Of a stretch of 52,240 bases of DNA, positions 32,570 through 42,041 are shown one piece after another. The notes below the pieces were generated by a model that saw only the letters and a program-made list of their open reading frames with translations, did not search any database and was not told the DNA's origin. This DNA comes from Pseudomonadota bacterium (GTDB taxonomy: Bacteria; Pseudomonadota; Gammaproteobacteria; Steroidobacterales; Steroidobacteraceae), in the NCBI GenBank assembly GCA_023428645.1, contig JAEYXD010000102.1:1-52240 (forward strand), given 5' to 3'. The stretch's first letter is position 1, and every line of letters begins with the position of its first letter. The translations under genes were made by a program, and so were the position numbers.

Positions 32570-33970
32570 TCAATTCTCCGTGGCTTCGACGGACTCTTCC
32601 GGCACCGACAGGGGCCGCGCGGGGCGTTGGTCTTCCGGATGCCGTGACGGTTCGTCGACGGGTTGCGGTCCCTTGCGCAGCAACTTCAGCAGGTAGTACG
32701 AGCCGGCGATGAACACGAACAGATACACGGTGCCGAAGGCGACGAGGGACGTCACGACGCTGGCCGCGCCGATCACGGTCGCGGCCTCGTCGGTGCGCAT
32801 CAGTCCGTAGATCACATAGGGCTGACGGCCGATTTCTGTCGTGTACCAGCCGGCGAGCACGGCGATGAACCCGGCCGGTGACATCCACGCCCACAGTCGC
32901 AGCAACGACCGTGTTTCGCCGAGCTTGTCGCGGCGCCAGCGCACGAGCGACCACACCGCGGTGATCAGCATCAACACGCCGATCCCGACCATGATGCGAA
33001 ATCCGAAGAACACCGGGGCAACGGGCGGGCGCTCGTCGCGCGGCACTGCCTCCAGACCGCGCACGACGCCCTCGGGATCGTGAGTGATGATGAGGCTGCC
33101 GAGTTTCGGCACGCCGATTTCGTAATGGTTCGTCTCGGTGGCGGCATCGGGAATGGCGAACAGCAACAGCGGAATGCCGCGCCCCGTTTCCCAAAGGCCT
33201 TCGATCGCTGCAAGTTTTACCGGTTGATACTTGTGGACCTCGAGCCCGTGGAGATCGCCGACGACGATTTGCAGCGGCACGGTGATGGCGGCGAACGCGG
33301 TCGCGAGCTTCAGCATCAGCGTGGCGGCTTCGCGGTGTCGATCGTGCAACAGATAGATCGCGCTGACGCCGCCGACGACGAAGCAGGTCGTGATGAATGC
33401 GGCGAGCACCATGTGGGTGAGGCGGATGGGGAACGACGGATTGAAGATCACTTCCCACCAGTTCGTGGCGTGGAAGACGCCGTCGCGGATCTCGTAGCCG
33501 GCGGGTGTCTGCATCCAGCTGTTCGCGGAGATGATCCAGAACGTAGAGATGAGCGTGCCGAGCGCCACCATGCAGGTCGCGAAAAAGTGCAGCCGCGGGG
33601 AAACGCGCCGCCAGCCGAACAGCATGACGCCGAGGAAGGTCGCTTCGAGAAAGAAGGCCGTCAGAACTTCATACGAGAGCAGCGGGCCCAGGATATTGCC
33701 GGCCCGCTCGGACAGGCCGGCCCAGTTCGTGCCGAACTGGAAGCTCATGACGATGCCGGAGACGACCCCGAGCGCGAAGGACACGGCGAAGATCTTGAGC
33801 CAGAAGAGATACAGCTCGCGCCATAACGTGCGCTTCGTGCGCAGGTACATGCCGGCGAGAAACGCGAGCCAGCTGGCGAGGCCGATCGTGAAGGCGGGGA
33901 AGATGATGTGAAAGCTCATCACGAATCCAAACTGGATTCGGGAGAGGAGTACGACGTCTGCATCCGCCAT
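32570..33970 (-). CDS. cydA: Cytochrome bd-type (CIO-like) quinol oxidase subunit I
   Basis: The 466-residue protein carries the haem-binding pattern: S-R-I-Q-F-G-F-V-M-S-F-H-I-I-F-P with the N-terminal His, G-T-N-W-A-G-L-S-E-R-A-G-N-I-L-G-P-L-L-S-Y-E and S-A-N-S-W-M-Q-T-P-A-G. The quinol (Q) loop G-D-L-H-G-L-E-V-H-K-Y-Q-P-V-K-L-A-A-I-E-G is short, which is the trait of the CIO/short-Q-loop class rather than the long-loop E. coli CydA. G-R-Q-P-Y-V-I-Y-G-L-M-R follows. It reduces oxygen with quinol, often at low oxygen or in the presence of cyanide. Confidence 0.96.
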   Translation of the reverse strand: MADADVVLLSRIQFGFVMSFHIIFPAFTIGLASWLAFLAGMYLRTKRTLWRELYLFWLKIFAVSFALGVVSGIVMSFQFGTNWAGLSERAGNILGPLLSYEVLTAFFLEATFLGVMLFGWRRVSPRLHFFATCMVALGTLISTFWIISANSWMQTPAGYEIRDGVFHATNWWEVIFNPSFPIRLTHMVLAAFITTCFVVGGVSAIYLLHDRHREAATLMLKLATAFAAITVPLQIVVGDLHGLEVHKYQPVKLAAIEGLWETGRGIPLLLFAIPDAATETNHYEIGVPKLGSLIITHDPEGVVRGLEAVPRDERPPVAPVFFGFRIMVGIGVLMLITAVWSLVRWRRDKLGETRSLLRLWAWMSPAGFIAVLAGWYTTEIGRQPYVIYGLMRTDEAATVIGAASVVTSLVAFGTVYLFVFIAGSYYLLKLLRKGPQPVDEPSRHPEDQRPARPLSVPEESVEATEN

Positions 33971-34122
33971 GGCGTCGCATTCTCGATGCGGGTGCGAGGC
34001 TCGGCAATTGCGGCAAAGACCGACGCCGGATTGGACGAAGGCTACCTTCGCATTCAGTACGGATAGTTGCCGATGCCATTTTTCAAACGCGAACGTTGGC
34101 TCGGGAATTCCCGTGAGACCAG

Positions 34123-36783
34123 CTACGAGCGAGGGGAGCTGGCCCGGTGCGCTGCATTCTCCATGCCGTGAGTCGGCTGGCCGAGCCAGCGCGCGCCCGG
34201 CCGGATCGCGTCGATGAACGACACCAGCAGTGCCGCGGCGTAAGGGATCGCTTGAATGAGCAGCACGGTCACCCAGATCGACACGTCAGGCCCCTTCAGT
34301 TCCTCGGGAAGTCCGAGCACCAGGTTCGGTCCCACGCGAACCTGGTGCGTGATGAAGTAGGCGCAGGCGAGCAGCAGCAGCAAAAACAGCGTTTCCGAAC
34401 GAGCGGCCGTGAGCACCCGCAGCGCCGAGCCGCGCTCAGTGCCCTTCGGCGTGCGATGAAATGGCTCGTTCCGTGTGAACGCGCTCTTCAACACCGCCAT
34501 CCCGATCGTGTGCGACAACGCGAGCCCCGCGATCGCCGCGGCCAGCGTCTGCCGCACGTTGGCGCCGATCCGGGTGATGTACAGATGCGCGAGCTTCACG
34601 AGCTTGAACGTGAACAAGGTGAGCGGCACGACCGAGAACATGATCAACGGCGGATCGATCCGATGTGGCGCGACAATCATCGCGACCGACCATACCAACG
34701 CCGCGAGATTGAAGAGGAGGCTCAAGCCATCGGCGAGCCATGGCAGCCAGCCCGCGATGAAGTGATAGCGTTGGCCGCGCGTCAACCGGGTGTCGCTCGG
34801 CAGCAGTAAGGCCCGCGCATGCTCGCGCAAGATCTGCATCGCGCCGTACGCCCAGCGAAATCGCTGCCGCTTGTAATCCATGAAGCTGTTCGGCATGAGT
34901 CCCTTGCCATAGCTGCGCGGAATGTAGTGAGCCTCGAAGCCGTGCTCGAACATTCGCAAGCCCAGCTCCGCATCCTCCGTGATGCTCCATTCCGCCCAGC
35001 CGCCGACGCGCTCGAGCGCATCGCGCCGCACGAGCGACATCGTGCCGTGCTGAATGATGGCGTTGCGCTCGTTGCGCGTGATCATGCCGATCTGGAAAAA
35101 GCCGCGGTACTCGGCGTAGCACATCGCCTTGAACGCATCCTGCTCGTCATCGCGATAGTCCTGCGGCGCCTGCACGATCGCGACGCGCGCGTCGTCGAAC
35201 GCCGGCACGAGATCCCGCAGCCAGAACGGCTCGACCTGGTAGTCGCTGTCGATGATCGCAATGATCGTCGCATCCGCCGCCGTCTGCTGCAGCGCGAAGT
35301 TCAACGCGCCCGCCTTGAAGCCCGCGAGCGGCGCGACATGGAAGAACCTGAAGCGCTCGCCCAACCGCCGGCAATGGGCCTCGACAGGCTGCCAGATCAT
35401 CGGATCCTGGGTGTTGTTGTCGACGATGATGACTTCGAAGTCGTCGTAGGCGAGCCGTGCGAGCGCATCGAGCGTCGCGATCAGCATGTCCGGCGGCTCG
35501 TTGTACGCCGGCACGTGAATCGACACTTTCGGAACATGCGCTGCCCGCGAGCTCGTGCTCAATGTGCGGCGGCGCGACGTGAACCAATGCGCTTCCGCCC
35601 ATTCGTGCGCCTCGGCGATCAAGATCGCGATCACGCCCAGGGTCCCGAGGATCATCAGCGTGCCGATCAGCACGCTCGTGAAGGTGAGGTACCGTTGCGA
35701 ATAGTCGTACACGATCCACACGGCGGCCGCGGAGACCGCATACACGACGATTGCCAGCAGGCTGCGCCCGCGCGTGCCGAGCGTGCTGCTGTTCATATAG
35801 AACATGCCGAGCAGCACGACGGCGATCGCGACCGAGATGCCTGCAAGCGTCTGCCACGCGGGCACGCGCACGATCGGCGCGACGAATTCGAACTTGGGTC
35901 GGCGTTCGACGTCATAAACGCCCCAATACGCGCCGACCGAGCCTTCGTAGCGGGCCTTCCACGGCTGATCGAACGCTTCCATCAAGTAGTAGACGTAGCC
36001 CTCTTGCTGCGCGCGCTCGAGGAAGCGGCGCAGGAACAATGCCTGGTTGCTTTTCGATGCATCGGCCGCGCCGCGCGTGCGGCCTTGCGACGGCCAGCCC
36101 GCCTCGGCGATCACGATCGGCTTGTCCGGAAACATCTCTTTCAGGATGTCGATGCGCGAGACCAGGAAGTCGACCGCCTCGTCGACGCCGATGCCCTCCC
36201 AGTACGGCAATAAATGCACGCCGATGAAATCGACATGCTCGGCGAGCTCCGGATGATCGACCCATACGTGCCAGGGCTCCGCCGTGCTCACCGGTTGATC
36301 GACGGCCGCGCGTACGCGGTCCAGTTCCACACCCAATTCGGCGACCGTGAGGTCGCCGCGCAGAATCGTTTCGTTGCCGACGAAGACGCGAATGACGTTC
36401 GAGTGACGATTCGCGAGCTCGATCGCCGCCGCGATCTCGGCCTGATTCGTCGCGCGCGCGCGATCGAGCCAGGCGCCGACGCTCACGAGCATCTTGTGGC
36501 GCGCGGCCAGCTCCGGAATGAGCGCCAGCGAGTCGAGGGACGAATAGGAGCGCACCGCCCGCACGCGCGCATCGGCGAGCATCTTGAGGTCGGCGTCGAT
36601 CTCCTCGCGCGAGGGGAGCGTGCGGTCGAGCGGATCTTGCCCGGCGCGGAACGGGGACAACGCCATGCCTTGCACGCCATTCGCGGGCCAGCTCGGCTCA
36701 TCGATCGGACGGTTCATGTAGGCGAACAGTCCGAACGTCAGCGCGGCGAACAAGGCGAGCACGAGCAGCGCCGAGACTTTCAA
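34123..36783 (-). CDS. ndvB: GH17-GT2 fusion, NdvB-like beta-1,3-glucan synthase
   Basis: The 886-residue membrane protein has three parts. After one N-terminal helix comes a GH17-like domain (about 30-310), with V-F-V-G-N-E-T-I (acid/base Glu) and V-I-A-E-A-G-W-P-S (nucleophile Glu). Membrane helices follow, then a family 2 glycosyltransferase domain (about 405-660) with I-I-D-S-D-Y-Q-V, I-T-E-D-A-E-L-G and Q-R-F-R-W-A-Y-G. C-terminal helices end the protein. This layout is that of Pseudomonas NdvB, which makes cyclic beta-1,3-glucans. The start appears to be TTG at 36783 with GAGG 8 nt upstream; a longer frame to 37293 only shadows the outer-membrane protein gene. Confidence 0.87.
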   Translation of the reverse strand: MKVSALLVLALFAALTFGLFAYMNRPIDEPSWPANGVQGMALSPFRAGQDPLDRTLPSREEIDADLKMLADARVRAVRSYSSLDSLALIPELAARHKMLVSVGAWLDRARATNQAEIAAAIELANRHSNVIRVFVGNETILRGDLTVAELGVELDRVRAAVDQPVSTAEPWHVWVDHPELAEHVDFIGVHLLPYWEGIGVDEAVDFLVSRIDILKEMFPDKPIVIAEAGWPSQGRTRGAADASKSNQALFLRRFLERAQQEGYVYYLMEAFDQPWKARYEGSVGAYWGVYDVERRPKFEFVAPIVRVPAWQTLAGISVAIAVVLLGMFYMNSSTLGTRGRSLLAIVVYAVSAAAVWIVYDYSQRYLTFTSVLIGTLMILGTLGVIAILIAEAHEWAEAHWFTSRRRTLSTSSRAAHVPKVSIHVPAYNEPPDMLIATLDALARLAYDDFEVIIVDNNTQDPMIWQPVEAHCRRLGERFRFFHVAPLAGFKAGALNFALQQTAADATIIAIIDSDYQVEPFWLRDLVPAFDDARVAIVQAPQDYRDDEQDAFKAMCYAEYRGFFQIGMITRNERNAIIQHGTMSLVRRDALERVGGWAEWSITEDAELGLRMFEHGFEAHYIPRSYGKGLMPNSFMDYKRQRFRWAYGAMQILREHARALLLPSDTRLTRGQRYHFIAGWLPWLADGLSLLFNLAALVWSVAMIVAPHRIDPPLIMFSVVPLTLFTFKLVKLAHLYITRIGANVRQTLAAAIAGLALSHTIGMAVLKSAFTRNEPFHRTPKGTERGSALRVLTAARSETLFLLLLLACAYFITHQVRVGPNLVLGLPEELKGPDVSIWVTVLLIQAIPYAAALLVSFIDAIRPGARWLGQPTHGMENAAHRASSPRS

Positions 36784-36873
36784 GGGTCGATCCTCGTGGT
36801 AACTTACGCAGCCACGTTCGCTCTCGACGTCGACGAATGGCGACAAGAGCCGTGGAGCATCAAGGAGTTTTGC

Positions 36874-37578
36874 ATGCGCGACCGGTCGTTGGTACTTCTG
36901 AATTCTCAAGCCGCCCACGGAGTTCGTCCGCTGGCGCACCGGCGCCGGATCGCCGCGCTCGCCGCGACGGCCGCATTGATGATGTTTGCGCCGTTCGCGC
37001 ACTCTCAAGCACAGGACGAGCGCGAGCCGAACGCCGTCGAGATCACGCCCTTCTTCGGCTGGATGGGGGGCGGCGGCTTCGAAGATCCCGCGACCGACGC
37101 CAAGCGCGACATCGATGCGGACTCGACCTACGGCGTGTTCCTGAACTTGATGGCCGATGTTCCGGAGCGCCAATACGAGCTCTTCTACGCGAAGCAGGGC
37201 ACGAAGGTCGACGGCGGTGCGCCGATCGATCTCGACATCGAGTATCTGCAGCTCGGCGGCACCGTTTCCTATCCGCAATCTCGCTACGTGCATCCGTATT
37301 TTGGCGTCACGGTGGGCGGCGCGCGTTTCTCGCCCAAGGCCGCTGGACTCGACGATGAAACGAAGATCGCGTTCAGCGTCGGGGGCGGCATGCGGTTTCC
37401 GATCACGCAGCGCTTTGGCCTACGGCTGGATTTTCGCGCGTTCGTCACGCTGCTCCAGGACGACAGCGAGATCTTTTGCGTGTCCGATCCGGCGAACACG
37501 TCCGGTTGCGCGATCAAGCCGAAAAGCGACACGCTCGTGCAGTACACCGGTTCTCTCGGCGTGTCGTTCGGCTTCTGA
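36874..37578 (+). CDS. Outer-membrane beta-barrel protein
   Basis: The 234-residue protein has a late signal peptide (residues 25-45, ending A-H-S-Q-A) and then alternating amphipathic strands: V-E-I-T-P-F-F-G-W-M-G-G, Y-E-L-F-Y-A-K-Q-G, V-H-P-Y-F-G-V-T-V-G-G-A-R-F, and a C-terminal V-S-F-G-F ending in Phe, typical of outer-membrane barrels. It resembles OmpW/OmpA-like small barrels but has no named match I can recall. It is divergent from the NdvB-like gene, so it may serve export or anchoring of the glucan (inference). AAGGAG precedes the ATG at 36874. Confidence 0.8.
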   Translation: MRDRSLVLLNSQAAHGVRPLAHRRRIAALAATAALMMFAPFAHSQAQDEREPNAVEITPFFGWMGGGGFEDPATDAKRDIDADSTYGVFLNLMADVPERQYELFYAKQGTKVDGGAPIDLDIEYLQLGGTVSYPQSRYVHPYFGVTVGGARFSPKAAGLDDETKIAFSVGGGMRFPITQRFGLRLDFRAFVTLLQDDSEIFCVSDPANTSGCAIKPKSDTLVQYTGSLGVSFGF

Positions 37579-37631
37579 TCCCTCTCCCGAGGGGGCGACT
37601 GCGCTCGCCCGAGACGTGACTCAATCCACCG

Positions 37632-38291
37632 ATGCTGCACGTCGATCATGTTTCGAAGTCCTTCGGCTCACGCCGCGTGCTCGAGGACGTGTCGCTCCAG
37701 CTCGCGCCCGGCCATTACGTCGCGATCATGGGTGAATCCGGTGTCGGCAAATCGACGCTGCTGAATCTGATCGCGGGCCTCGACGTTCCCGACACCGGCC
37801 GCATCATGATCGAGGGCGAGGATCTCGCGGCCCTCGACGACGCGGCACGCACGCGGCTGCGTCGCGCGCGCCTGGGGTTCGTCTTTCAGGCCTTTCATCT
37901 CCTGCCGCATCTCACGATCGAAAAGAACGTTGCGCTCCCTCTCGCGCTCAACGGCCGTGCGGACAGGCACGCGCGCGATCGTGTCGATGAGATGCTTGCG
38001 GCGGTCGGCCTCGAGGCGCGCCGCGATGCGTATCCACGCGAGTTGTCCGGGGGCGAGATGCAGCGGGTCGCGATCGCCCGCGCGCTCGTGCATCGTCCGG
38101 CGCTCGTGCTCGCCGACGAGCCGACCGGCAATCTGGATGTCGACTCGGCCCAGCAGGTGCTGACGCTGCTCGCGACGCAGCTCGAGCGGGATCGTGCCGC
38201 GTGCATTCTCGTCACGCATTCCGAAGTCGCCGCGGCGACGACGCAGCGCATTCTCAAGCTCACGCGGGGCGGCCTCGCAGCCGACCGTTGA
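37632..38291 (+). CDS. ABC transporter ATP-binding protein (LolD/MacB type)
   Basis: The 219-residue ATPase has Walker A G-E-S-G-V-G-K-S-T, Q-loop F-Q-A-F-H-L-L, signature L-S-G-G-E-M-Q-R, Walker B V-L-A-D-E-P-T-G-N-L-D and the switch His in V-T-H-S-E. The A-D-E-P-T-G-N-L-D form and the length are typical of LolD/MacB/FtsE ATPases that work with FtsX-type permeases. Its stop shares one base with the start of the permease gene, so both are coupled. Confidence 0.95.
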   Translation: MLHVDHVSKSFGSRRVLEDVSLQLAPGHYVAIMGESGVGKSTLLNLIAGLDVPDTGRIMIEGEDLAALDDAARTRLRRARLGFVFQAFHLLPHLTIEKNVALPLALNGRADRHARDRVDEMLAAVGLEARRDAYPRELSGGEMQRVAIARALVHRPALVLADEPTGNLDVDSAQQVLTLLATQLERDRAACILVTHSEVAAATTQRILKLTRGGLAADR

Positions 38292-40807
38292 TGCGTGCGC
38301 AGCTCATCGTGTGGCAGGCCGCGGTCTTCGGGCCGATGATCCGCGCGCCTGGCCGCACCGTGCTGTCGGTGTTCGTGATCGCGCTCGGCGTCGCCTTGGG
38401 ATTCGCGGTGTTCCTCATCAACCGCACTGCCGCCGACGAGATCTCGAAAGCGGCGCGCAGCCTGTACGGGCTGGCCGATCTCGCGGTCGAGGGCGACGCG
38501 GCGGGTTTCGACGAAGCGCTGTATCCGCGGATCGCGCGCATCGCCGGCGTCGCGGCGGTCAGCCCCGTCGTCGAGATATCCGCGCAGCTCGCGGATCGCC
38601 GCGGCACGCTCAAGGTGCTGGGGATCGACGCATTTCGAGCGCGTGAGCTGCAGCCGTCCGTGGCGAATCTCGCGCCGACGCTCGCGGGCGGGGGTCAGAC
38701 CGTCGGTTCGCAAGCGCTCGTACTGTCCGCACAGGCCGCGCGGGATCTGGGGTTGCAGGCGGGCGATTCGCTCGAGCTGCAGGTCGGCACGCGGCGCGAG
38801 CGCTTCGACATCGCGTCCGTACTGCCGAGCATCGCGCTCGAGGATCGCGCGGCGCTGCTCGACATCGCGACGGCGCAATGGAAGTTCGGCGCGCTCGGCA
38901 AGCTGCGGCGGATCAATGTTCGCGTGGCGCCCGACGCGAACAGTTCCGCCGTGCGCGCGGCGATCGAGCGCATCCTGCCGCGGAACGTGCGCCTGCTGAC
39001 GCCTGGGCAGTCGACGGACGACGCGCTGCGCCTCTCCCGCGCGTATCGCGCGAATCTCACGGCGCTCGCGCTGGTCGCGCTGTTCACCGGCGGATTCCTC
39101 GTCTACTCGACGCAGACGCTCGCGATCCTGCGGCGGCGCCGCGAGCTCGCGCTGCTGCATGCGCTCGGTGTGACGCATCGCGAGCAGTTCGTGCACACGA
39201 TCGCCGAGGCGGCCATCGTCGGCGTCGTGGGCGCCGGTGCCGGCGTCGCGCTGGGGTATCTCGTGGCGAATTACGCGCTGCAGTTGACCGGCGCCGATCT
39301 TGGCGCCGGCTACGTTCGAGCGGCCGCTACGTCCGTGAGCGCGGGCATGCTCGAGGCCGGCGGCTTCATCGTGCTCGGTACGTGCGCGGCCGTCGTCGGC
39401 GCGGCCTATCCAGCGTTCCAGGCGACACTCATCGCGACGGCGACGTCGCTGAAATCCGGCGACGCCGCGCAGGCGCCCGTGCGCGCGCACGGCTTCGTTG
39501 CGCTCGTGATCGCGCTCGCGGGTGGCGCACTTGGCTTCGTGCCCGCGATCGGCGAGTTGCCGCTCGCGGGCTACGCCGCGATTGCGCTCATCATCCTGGC
39601 GACGATCATCGCGATTCCCTCGTTGCTGCAGCGTCTGTTGCGTCCATTGCCAACGCTGCCGAGCGTGCCGGCGGAGCTTGCGATCTCGCATCTGCGCGGC
39701 AGCGGCCGCTACGCGACCTTGAGCGTCGCAGCCATCGTCGTGAGCTTCAGTCTGATGGTCGCGATGCTGATCATGGTCACGTCGTTCCGCGGCTCGCTCG
39801 ACGCGTGGACGCAGAAGATATTGCCAGCGGATGTGTACCTGCGGGTCGGTCACATCGGGCAGTCGGCGTTCCTGGATGCCCGACAACTCGCAGCGCTCGC
39901 GGCGATCGAGGGCGTCGAGCGCGTCGCGAGTGCGCGCTTCGCGCAGGTCACGTTGGACCCGGCCAAGCCGCCGCTCACCGTCGTCGCGCGGGATCTCGAT
40001 CCGCGCACGATCGAAAACGATATCTGGTTGGAGCGGCGCGCGCGCGATACGGGGGCGACCGGCTTGCCGATCTGGATCTCCGAGGCCGCGGCGGATCGAT
40101 TCGAACTCGCACCCGGTGACGAGATCGCAATGCCGCTGGGAGCCGTCGCGCAGGCTGCCTCGGTTCGCGGGGTGTGGCGCGACTACGAGCATCCGAACGG
40201 CGCATTGCTCATCGATCGACGCGACTACGTTCGGTTGACCGGCGATGCGGCGACGAACGCCGTGAGCTTCTGGCTCGCGCCGAATACGAGTGTCGAGTCC
40301 GTGCAGCAGCGAATCCGCGCCGTGCTCGGCAACGACGTGCAATACGACATGCGCACGCCGCGGGAGCTGCGCCGCATGTCGCTGCAAGTCTTCGATCGTA
40401 CGTTCGCGGTGACGTACGTTCTCGAGATCGTCGCGATCGTCATCGGGCTGTTCGGCATCAGCGCGGGCATCAGTGCGCAAGTGCTGGCGCGTCGCAGCGA
40501 GCTGGGCGTGCTGCGGCATCTTGGCGTGACGCGCGCGCAAATCGGGCAGATGCTCGCGAGCGAGGGCGGCGTGCTCGGCGCGCTCGGCGTCCTCGTCGGA
40601 CTGCTGACGGGCGGCATCGTGAGTGCCATCCTGATCTACGTGGTGAATCGACAGTCCTTTCACTGGAGCATGGACGTGTTCGTCCCCGCGGGCACGCTCG
40701 TCGCGTGCAGCGCGACATTGATCGCGGCCGCGACGTTGATCGCCGTCGTGAGCGGGCGCTCGGCGATGAGCGGCGATGTCGTACGAGCCGTGAAGGAAGA
40801 TTGGTGA
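38291..40807 (+). CDS. FtsX-type ABC permease, two-repeat (MacB/LolCE superfamily)
   Basis: The 838-residue protein has two FtsX repeats. One hydrophobic helix (20-40) precedes a periplasmic MacB-type domain, then three helices end the first half. A central block of helices (about 400-470) links to a second periplasmic domain and a last group of three helices with E-L-G-V-L-R-H-L-G-V-T-R-A-Q-I-G. R-E-L-A-L-L-H-A-L-G-V-T-H-R-E is the same motif in repeat 1. Such proteins extract or export lipids, lipoproteins or peptides from the inner-membrane outer leaflet. Its partner ATPase lies upstream and an AttH-like protein downstream. Confidence 0.92.
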   Translation: MRAQLIVWQAAVFGPMIRAPGRTVLSVFVIALGVALGFAVFLINRTAADEISKAARSLYGLADLAVEGDAAGFDEALYPRIARIAGVAAVSPVVEISAQLADRRGTLKVLGIDAFRARELQPSVANLAPTLAGGGQTVGSQALVLSAQAARDLGLQAGDSLELQVGTRRERFDIASVLPSIALEDRAALLDIATAQWKFGALGKLRRINVRVAPDANSSAVRAAIERILPRNVRLLTPGQSTDDALRLSRAYRANLTALALVALFTGGFLVYSTQTLAILRRRRELALLHALGVTHREQFVHTIAEAAIVGVVGAGAGVALGYLVANYALQLTGADLGAGYVRAAATSVSAGMLEAGGFIVLGTCAAVVGAAYPAFQATLIATATSLKSGDAAQAPVRAHGFVALVIALAGGALGFVPAIGELPLAGYAAIALIILATIIAIPSLLQRLLRPLPTLPSVPAELAISHLRGSGRYATLSVAAIVVSFSLMVAMLIMVTSFRGSLDAWTQKILPADVYLRVGHIGQSAFLDARQLAALAAIEGVERVASARFAQVTLDPAKPPLTVVARDLDPRTIENDIWLERRARDTGATGLPIWISEAAADRFELAPGDEIAMPLGAVAQAASVRGVWRDYEHPNGALLIDRRDYVRLTGDAATNAVSFWLAPNTSVESVQQRIRAVLGNDVQYDMRTPRELRRMSLQVFDRTFAVTYVLEIVAIVIGLFGISAGISAQVLARRSELGVLRHLGVTRAQIGQMLASEGGVLGALGVLVGLLTGGIVSAILIYVVNRQSFHWSMDVFVPAGTLVACSATLIAAATLIAVVSGRSAMSGDVVRAVKEDW

Positions 40808-41880
40808 TGCGCGTGCGCGTGCTGATCGCGTGTTGGATCGCGCTGCTCGTCCCAGCGGCGAGCGCGGACGTGGAGTATTCGCGAGCCGTGCCGGGCTATG
40901 CGATCGAGCTGCCGCGCGATGAGGGCAGTCATCCAGACTTCATGACCGAGTGGTGGTATCTGACGGGCTGGCTTGCCGACGAGACGGGCCAGCCGTTCGG
41001 CTTCCAGGTGACGTTCTTTCGTCATCGACCGGGCTTCGACGAGAGCAATCCTTCACGCTTTGCCGCGAAGCAACTGCTGGTTGCGCACGCTTCCCTCAGC
41101 GATCCAACACACGGCCGGCTGCGCCGGGCCGAAAGGATTGCTCGCGCTGGCTTCGGTCTCGCCGAAGCTCTTGAAGGCGCGCTCGACGTGCACATCGACG
41201 ACTGGTCGCTGCGCCGCACGAGCGACGCGGCGCTCGCCGCCGATCTCGCGACGAGCGAGTTCCGTTTCGAGCTCGAGTTCGAGATGGCGCAGGCGCCGCT
41301 GTTGCATGGCCGCGGCGGCTACAGCCAGAAGACGCCGGACCCTGCCGCCGCGAGTTACTACATGAGTCTTCCGCAACTGAAAACGAGCGGGCGGATCTGG
41401 ATCGGCGATCGAGCGCATACGGTGCAAGGCGTCGCGTGGCTCGATCACGAATGGTTCAGCTCGATCGTCGACGACGTCGCGCGAGGATGGGACTGGACGG
41501 GGATCAATCTCGACGACGGCTCGGCGCTGATGGCGTTTCGGATGCGCAATGGGGAAGGAGAGGCCTATTGGGCCGCGGCAACGACGCGAGCGGCGAGCGG
41601 GGCCGTACGCACGTTCGAACCGCAGCAGGTCGACTGGCAGGTCGTCAGAACGTGGCGGTCGCCGCGCACGGGCATCGAGTATCCGGTGGAGATGCGGGTG
41701 CGTGTCGGCGAGCGCACCGTTCACCTGCGGCCGCTGCTGGATGATCAGGAGAACGATGCTCGCGCGAGCGCCGGCACGATTTATTGGGAAGGTGCGATGC
41801 GGGCGTTCGACGAGGAGGGGCGACAGGTCGGCAAGGGTTATCTGGAGCTCACGGGCTACGGCGAACGAATCCCCCTATGA
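40807..41880 (+). CDS. AttH/CrtC-family lipocalin-like secreted protein
   Basis: The 357-residue protein has a signal peptide (M-R-V-R-V-L-I-A-C-W-I-A-L-L-V-P-A-A-S-A) and two lipocalin-like halves. H-P-D-F-M-T-E-W-W-Y-L-T-G-W-L, Y-S-Q-K-T and W-L-D-H-E-W-F-S-S are diagnostic of the AttH/CrtC (hydroxyneurosporene synthase-like) family. Its ATG overlaps the permease stop by one base. With the ABC ATPase and permease it forms a three-gene export operon, where it may receive or carry a lipidic substrate in the periplasm (inference); carotenoid hydration is not implied, since no carotenoid genes adjoin. Confidence 0.9.
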   Translation: MRVRVLIACWIALLVPAASADVEYSRAVPGYAIELPRDEGSHPDFMTEWWYLTGWLADETGQPFGFQVTFFRHRPGFDESNPSRFAAKQLLVAHASLSDPTHGRLRRAERIARAGFGLAEALEGALDVHIDDWSLRRTSDAALAADLATSEFRFELEFEMAQAPLLHGRGGYSQKTPDPAAASYYMSLPQLKTSGRIWIGDRAHTVQGVAWLDHEWFSSIVDDVARGWDWTGINLDDGSALMAFRMRNGEGEAYWAAATTRAASGAVRTFEPQQVDWQVVRTWRSPRTGIEYPVEMRVRVGERTVHLRPLLDDQENDARASAGTIYWEGAMRAFDEEGRQVGKGYLELTGYGERIPL

Positions 41881-41901
41881 AGAACGGCCTCATCCAACTC
41901 C

Positions 41902-41926
41902 CCCTCCCCCGCGAAGCGGGGGAGGG
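41902..41926. repeat. REP-like GC-rich palindrome, copy 3
   Basis: Same core as copy 1 (CCCTCCCCC, GCGAAGC centre, GGGGGAGGG), followed by TTAGGGGAGGGGG. It lies downstream of the AttH-like gene and before the convergent HiPIP gene. Confidence 0.7.
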
Positions 41927-42041
41927 TTAGGGGAGGGGGTCTTCTCCGGGATAGTTGAGGCGGAACCTTCTCGACACGGATCGTGACGGTGTCAATCTGG
42001 AAGGAGAGTCTTTCGGGCCGTAACCCGCATCAATCCGCGAC

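Noticed and set aside
36784..37293. N-terminal extension of the GH17-GT2 gene
   Set aside because: The extra frame overlaps the divergent outer-membrane barrel gene and lacks protein-like sequence; a TTG at 36783 with a GAGG box gives a proper membrane-anchor start.
37895..40663. Minus-strand frame of more than 900 codons opposite the ABC genes
   Set aside because: Arg/Asp/His-rich shadow translation with no motif; the plus-strand ABC ATPase and permease are unambiguous.
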